Origin: Chlamydiales bacterium
Lineage (GTDB): Bacteria > Chlamydiota > Chlamydiia > Chlamydiales > JARBTN01
Direction: 5' to 3'
NCBI GenBank assembly: GCA_029240195.1
Contig: JARBTN010000011.1
Location: 1-33,468, forward strand
Length of the DNA: 33,468 bases
Shown here: one piece after another, positions 31,201 to 33,468 of the stretch
Numbering within the stretch: position 1 is the first letter of the stretch
Layout of the letters: each line of letters begins with the position of its first letter
Made by a program: the position numbers and the translations under genes
Notes under the pieces: generated by a model
The model's input: the letters and a program-made list of their open reading frames with translations, nothing else
Database searches by the model: none
What the model was told of the DNA's origin: nothing

Positions 31201-33308
31201 AAAAAGTTGATGACTTTCAATTGGTTGAAGAGCTCTTTAAAAACAGGAAGCTGCGGCATCAGCTGGTAAATTTGCCTCCGCATCTCTTCATAAGCTTCTA
31301 CCAGTCGTTTATAACCTTCCGGATCTTTGTTATATGTGGCGCGGTATTTTTGCAGCTCTCTTAAATAATCTTCATCCGGTTCCATGGTGTAGAAGACATC
31401 GAAATCGGCATCGATAGAAAAGAGAGGCCCTATCTTTTTAAAGCTGTTTTGTTTGGCAATGATTCTAAAAGAGGAGCGAAAACCCGAGTAATCAGACAGA
31501 ATTGGCGACTCATTGTTTATTGCTTCGAGTATTCTAAGGTTTAATTCCCTGGAGTCATTTTTTGAAATCTCATCTTGGCTGCGAATTTGATATTCTTGAA
31601 AAAACTGCCTGGCCAAATGCCGATACTTGTCTGGGTCCAATCCTATAAGCTGTCCTGCTCTTTTAATCTCTTCACTTATGTGCTTTTCTTTAGCTAGATC
31701 AACGAGTTCTCGAACAGATAGGTAGCTTGAACCAGGTAGATGTTCCTGGCAATAGGCGGCGATGCTGATGCAGTGCTTCTTCAGCTCATCTTTATCATGG
31801 GTTTGCTGGTGTTGCCACTGCTTGACATAAGCTTCATCAAAGAAGGCGCCATTTAAAAACCCTTTCATGTAGTAGTCGAGCAGGCTGATGACGCGGCCAA
31901 CTAACGTATTTTGGTAGGCCGGGTGGATGACAGGATACATGTCGCTGTCGGCATTGAAGTGCAAACTAAAAAAAGGCACTGTATCGTGGACATAGATCCC
32001 GACAGCCAATTCGCGCAAAATTTGCCTGAGCTCTGCCTGTTCAAAGGGCTGCTCTGAACCTGCAGAGGGAAGGAAGAAATGGTGGGTGGTCTCTAAGTCT
32101 TGGTATTCATCAAACAGCCCCTGGATAAAGCCGCTGTCCATCCCAACGCCGCCGATGCTGCCGCCGCTGCCGCCATGGTCTTTCATTGGCTTGCTGGGGT
32201 TAGAGCTATTGTAGCTTGTCAGCAGGCCATTTTGCTTGAGCGTTTCGCTAAAGAAACGCGTCTGAAATTTGCCGTGAGCGGCTTTAAAAACGCGTTGAAA
32301 TTGCTTGACCAGATCATCAGGTCCATCTGAAGGGTCTCTAGGGTTATTGCCGCCATTGCCAGAGCCTGGAGGGGGGTCATCTTTTTTAAAGCGCCTCTTT
32401 GCCACTAAGTCGGCGCGTCTAGCCAGATCAATTAAGTGATTGCCTGGTGGGTATTGGCCTTTAAAGGTAGATGGGGAGGGGTTCGAAGGCTTTTGGGGTG
32501 CCCAGGCAGGGCCTTTTGAAAAGGTGCCATCCCCTTCGCGCACGATTTTATGCTCGACTAAAGCTTTATGGCCCGATCCGTCATCTTGATAAAAGTTGAT
32601 GAGTTGGCCCGTTTCCGTGCTGATGACAGCAGACCTGCCTCCGTAAGAGATGACCCTTTGATAGACGGGCGGTTTAAGGGGATCTCTTTGATTTAGTTTT
32701 CCTTCTAATATTTCTGCTTCGGGATGATTTTGATATTGTTTAGCAAAGGCAATGGCATCTGCGCTATACTCCTTTTTTGAGCTGTAGCCCATGTCGCGGC
32801 CATGTTTGTTGAAATGATCGCCTATTTGGTGAATCTTTTTATCTAAAATAGGGATGCTCGACTTACCTGAATAGGTAGTGGCAGGGTCAATATGAGCTTT
32901 TGGGGAGTCTTCAGTACCTGCAGCTACAAGATGGGGCCAAAGATACAACTGATCTGTTTTAGGAAAATAAGCGAATTGCCACCTTTTTTTCCCTACTTTT
33001 TCTAGGCGCGCTAGTAAATGAAGAGGATTCTCATGGGGCGACAAGGAATTGTGAATTTTGCTTCCATTTAAGATTTTCAGATTGCCTGCACTACTCATTA
33101 CAGAAGCTATCAGGCTATTTTTATATCTCCAAAGCTGTATTTGAAATCCTTGGCGGTCGAAATAAGGAAAAGTTAAAGGAAATAGCAAAGATACTATTTC
33201 CTTTATTCTTTGTGTGCTTCTATCTATTTGGTTGTGGTGACTGGTTTTATTTGAGGACTTTGTGCCATTCTGATGATTTTTAATAGACGTTTCTAGGGAA
33301 GGGAGCAT
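25248..33308 (-). CDS. Giant ankyrin-repeat protein (2,686 residues) with toxin-like N-terminal segment
   Basis: About 40 ankyrin-type repeats fill residues 1,150-2,680 (for example NGLTPLHYAARAG, DGSTPLHLAVEMQE, RGSTALHLAAKNGS), interrupted near 1,390-1,430 and 2,030-2,100. The first 1,150 residues hold other modules. Residues 160-240 resemble BECR-fold nuclease toxins: DHFNKHGRDMGYSSKKEY, then AIAFAKQY, then RSAVISTETGQLINFYQ. Gly-rich linkers follow at 315-335 and 378-390. Residues 390-850 form an unrecognised, well-folded-looking region (NTLVGRVISLLDYYMKGFLNG is its most distinctive part) and 860-1,000 a coiled coil. No signal peptide or membrane segment is seen. Ankyrin proteins of intracellular bacteria usually bind host proteins. 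The ATG at 33,308 has no Shine-Dalgarno and an AT-rich leader. The reading frame is intact throughout 8 kb, so the gene is under selection. Confidence 0.88.
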   Translation of the reverse strand: MLPSLETSIKNHQNGTKSSNKTSHHNQIDRSTQRIKEIVSLLFPLTFPYFDRQGFQIQLWRYKNSLIASVMSSAGNLKILNGSKIHNSLSPHENPLHLLARLEKVGKKRWQFAYFPKTDQLYLWPHLVAAGTEDSPKAHIDPATTYSGKSSIPILDKKIHQIGDHFNKHGRDMGYSSKKEYSADAIAFAKQYQNHPEAEILEGKLNQRDPLKPPVYQRVISYGGRSAVISTETGQLINFYQDDGSGHKALVEHKIVREGDGTFSKGPAWAPQKPSNPSPSTFKGQYPPGNHLIDLARRADLVAKRRFKKDDPPPGSGNGGNNPRDPSDGPDDLVKQFQRVFKAAHGKFQTRFFSETLKQNGLLTSYNSSNPSKPMKDHGGSGGSIGGVGMDSGFIQGLFDEYQDLETTHHFFLPSAGSEQPFEQAELRQILRELAVGIYVHDTVPFFSLHFNADSDMYPVIHPAYQNTLVGRVISLLDYYMKGFLNGAFFDEAYVKQWQHQQTHDKDELKKHCISIAAYCQEHLPGSSYLSVRELVDLAKEKHISEEIKRAGQLIGLDPDKYRHLARQFFQEYQIRSQDEISKNDSRELNLRILEAINNESPILSDYSGFRSSFRIIAKQNSFKKIGPLFSIDADFDVFYTMEPDEDYLRELQKYRATYNKDPEGYKRLVEAYEEMRRQIYQLMPQLPVFKELFNQLKVINFFCHYFKTLKKAQKVPLLQKEPVDPTLTCQYLFPPLPIQKTKKVPIKIKFRDIFNCLSEPEKNALIAYAVGKEIETNDRLPSELYQFIKPHLKLPLKLQQGVEFTSYLKDELYRYKIHDFIKTIRAKLPQEGLSVNYRGIFIEQLQDIYKNRMKEINLLIPQMKAIVAEQKQRLKEMGKRHESLQKRASQRVGSAGSFESIWSRFKRTWDVRDLLTDTIVLLPLEHALVFYETKRKEAAIRQLPKEKRITALLSERSLSWEEKLSSLEKELQELQEKNIYLSQNAATAYIDQLLQQLYGAFFEYTPLEFEDIGSHIEFVAEQSESEQQQNRRISGGCGLKMKTQAICFDPNGKAILDQATLKLKGVAEETLQPITPHAKEGGGSVFKLSFKDFYAVKNRDYGWMPLLLTPESLEQSLAHLALFTFIQEDDREAFKFSLANLKGNGTITDSNGTSLIHYAAAAKSGFYLQELMAYQADLAFADPNGLTPLHYAARAGAIENLQEIARLAPHTIHQRAKNGSTPLYLAAQHNQLAAAKILLNLGADAAIPTLYGMTPLYTALQHRFSDMVNLLLPYSYNIINHPLEDGSTPLHLAVEMQESEFVSQLLSAGASRSSRKKNGYLPLHLAVQNGSYEICALLLDAFFNEVNTPLKSGQLAIHLAASRNHSSIVLLLLEKGSHFVLEEEDKQAALEAAESAGDMKEVKNVKRYTAKESALVTAIDSGSVETAAMLIDYISQASPWSGYFRFLDDANENGLTPLQAAFQRRQPILAEKLLEARAYPLPPFDHLIALCQTHMDPLLIQKWISSHSFNQEELVQAFAAASQAGHGQMVTLFQVIFSLSSLSNLKDDWTTEHFAARFDQTGAIERFVLGAGDELKHLALTIDGKTAAAVAAEYDSSKSLKIFLKFLQARGISLEGQYRGSHLLLAAIEGGSLSCADLIIHEMDKVNQPLDQMGRTAAHYAAMYGDVEMLDLLRSRGIDFQLKDRSGMSAIGYAFDYQWKEAVQYFLRDELEIQLPADLLCIVAAKGSEQQMQQVCAKGLAIDTCDAQKRSPLFHAIEKGNEKTFHFLLNKGASLTIQDQQGLTPMLLAAKLGKTHFLKALFNPHLAGQKDEEGNDALQLAARYGHESSVRYLSKRMKGSVNKQNKTAIELLRENQFNYLLPLLEGAPHQLKELKKALVEAIRSGDQATFYKYLPKEQVPSPLVFKIKGQKVTLPIIHLIYLLNQQSTDKEKGQALFKSFVKKYPQAILDRDLEGNTIFHLQAIQGEDVAEVDVLTIGKKGKTILHALAASDKLGNRLEQALQNCTTVDVQDDEGFSPLHDATINGNENGVSLLLKKGANPNLMSKARLSPLMLAIAKGSLWMIRELLNFGANPNLSGGTEKQSCLHLAVMKKELGLVKALLDHQASPTKANAQGENPLHLALKFGDLPIAQLLHASGASLHSKSQSGLTAAHYAVLSGNPQMIEWLCSHDVPLDKAEKPYSSVRDPKLIRDGKAPLHYAILRQDTAMIQKLVEKGCDLEASYKEMNALGFASLYGNKNTWQFFANTRLTMPDEQHLTAIQFALMTDDSDKLALLYAEDDRGDMQIGERGSTALHLAAKNGSLRCLNFLLLREGNWQKEDDNGKTALEVAIEKGQLATVHYFMQHIPQQQLKKTKLGQPLLHYALGQRQSQIASLLIQEGFDVNEKDAAGQTPLQLALKAKQLPLVHLLLAAGSNPSQALQKELIAQLPGSEALIQKYLKAKIEAERNEDSLLHTAVRLNDEQHVPLLVRLANIDYQNKEGFTALHLAVLGGKLNFVQALLAANADLEVMDHHKQTALSLALTKSPNLAIAKRLVQAQANLNLSDDQGKPILLAIGYLPSREAPRRLLFDLVAQSIKVQELSEPTQDMLKAIEKKDFELFMRCVQQGHPLQTGTTSLLHYAVAKDASKIVKVLLEWFRVDVNSKNSLGEDPLSLARQAGLKNMALYLEKKGARVDELAKTRLPAS

Positions 33309-33468
33309 AAATTAAATTACCATTGTCAGCAGGATTTTGTAATTATAAAAATAAATGAAATGGGCGGTGTTTTTTTATTAAATTTTTTATTTGTTATATA
33401 GCTGTGCTTTATTCTCTACTTTACTCTTTCCTTCTGAAAATCATTCTTTCTTTGGGAAAAGGACAAGG
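33309..33468 (-). promoter_or_regulatory. AT-rich upstream region of the ankyrin giant
   Basis: This 160-base stretch to the window edge is very AT-rich with no open frame of note. It contains several TATAAT-like strings on the minus strand (for example around 33,340-33,350 and 33,395-33,402), so the promoter of the giant gene is probably here, but individual boxes cannot be fixed. Confidence 0.4.

Noticed and set aside
25248..33308. Possibility that the ankyrin array is a DNA-level tandem repeat
   Set aside because: The repeats are conserved at protein pattern level only; the DNA units differ strongly, so this is an old protein repeat, not a recent DNA tandem array.
1..33468. tRNA, rRNA and CRISPR elements
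   Set aside because: No cloverleaf with a T-loop-like GTTCRA motif in a stem, no rRNA-like block and no regularly spaced direct repeats were found when reading the intergenic regions.

Overview
The window looks like the chromosome of an amoeba-associated, chlamydia-like bacterium (a Parachlamydia, Waddlia or Criblamydia type of Chlamydiae). This is an inference from gene content: a type III chaperone-like gene beside a large coiled-coil/membrane protein, an F-box/leucine-rich-repeat protein, a eukaryotic-type protein kinase, a YopT-like cysteine protease candidate, a giant ankyrin protein and a second, SecA-like ATPase. These are mixed with ordinary transport genes (CorC/CNNM-type, CDF, NhaA). 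No rRNA, tRNA, CRISPR array or intact insertion sequence was seen.

Layout. 1-1,066: the 3' end of an LRR gene running in from the left, a small coiled-coil membrane protein and a strong terminator. 1,127-6,596: a DUF3604-type protein, a CorC/HlyC-type transporter, a small alpha/beta hydrolase and a polytopic membrane protein. 6,599-9,186: a minus-strand operon of a predicted class I type III chaperone, a 681-residue membrane/coiled-coil candidate substrate and then the polytopic protein. 9,383-12,747: two kinase-like proteins, one with a PI3/4K- or HipA-like catalytic loop and one a canonical Ser/Thr kinase, with a fossil fragment of a second kinase copy between them. 12,846-15,913: CDF metal exporter, a small hydrophobic protein and NhaA. 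16,380-17,131: an overlapping pair of small membrane/secreted proteins. 17,354-21,165: an F-box/LRR protein with a frameshifted 3' extension, a degraded IS110-family transposase, and the C58-like protease. 21,687-33,308: a SecA-core ATPase with a new N-terminal half, preceded on the same strand by a 2,686-residue ankyrin protein that has a possible nuclease-toxin-like segment near its N-terminus.

How it fits together. Metabolic and transport genes mostly carry a visible Shine-Dalgarno sequence (CDF, hydrolase, the chaperone/substrate pair). Several host-directed candidates (protein kinase, C58-like protein, F-box/LRR, SecA-like, ankyrin giant) instead have long, very AT-rich leaders and weak or no Shine-Dalgarno. 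That contrast, plus the transposase and kinase fossils, suggests an accessory effector region built by acquisition, duplication and decay. The most unusual part is the right-hand 11.6 kb, where a SecA-like motor lacking the usual SecA ending lies directly downstream of a giant ankyrin protein. Functional links there are inference.
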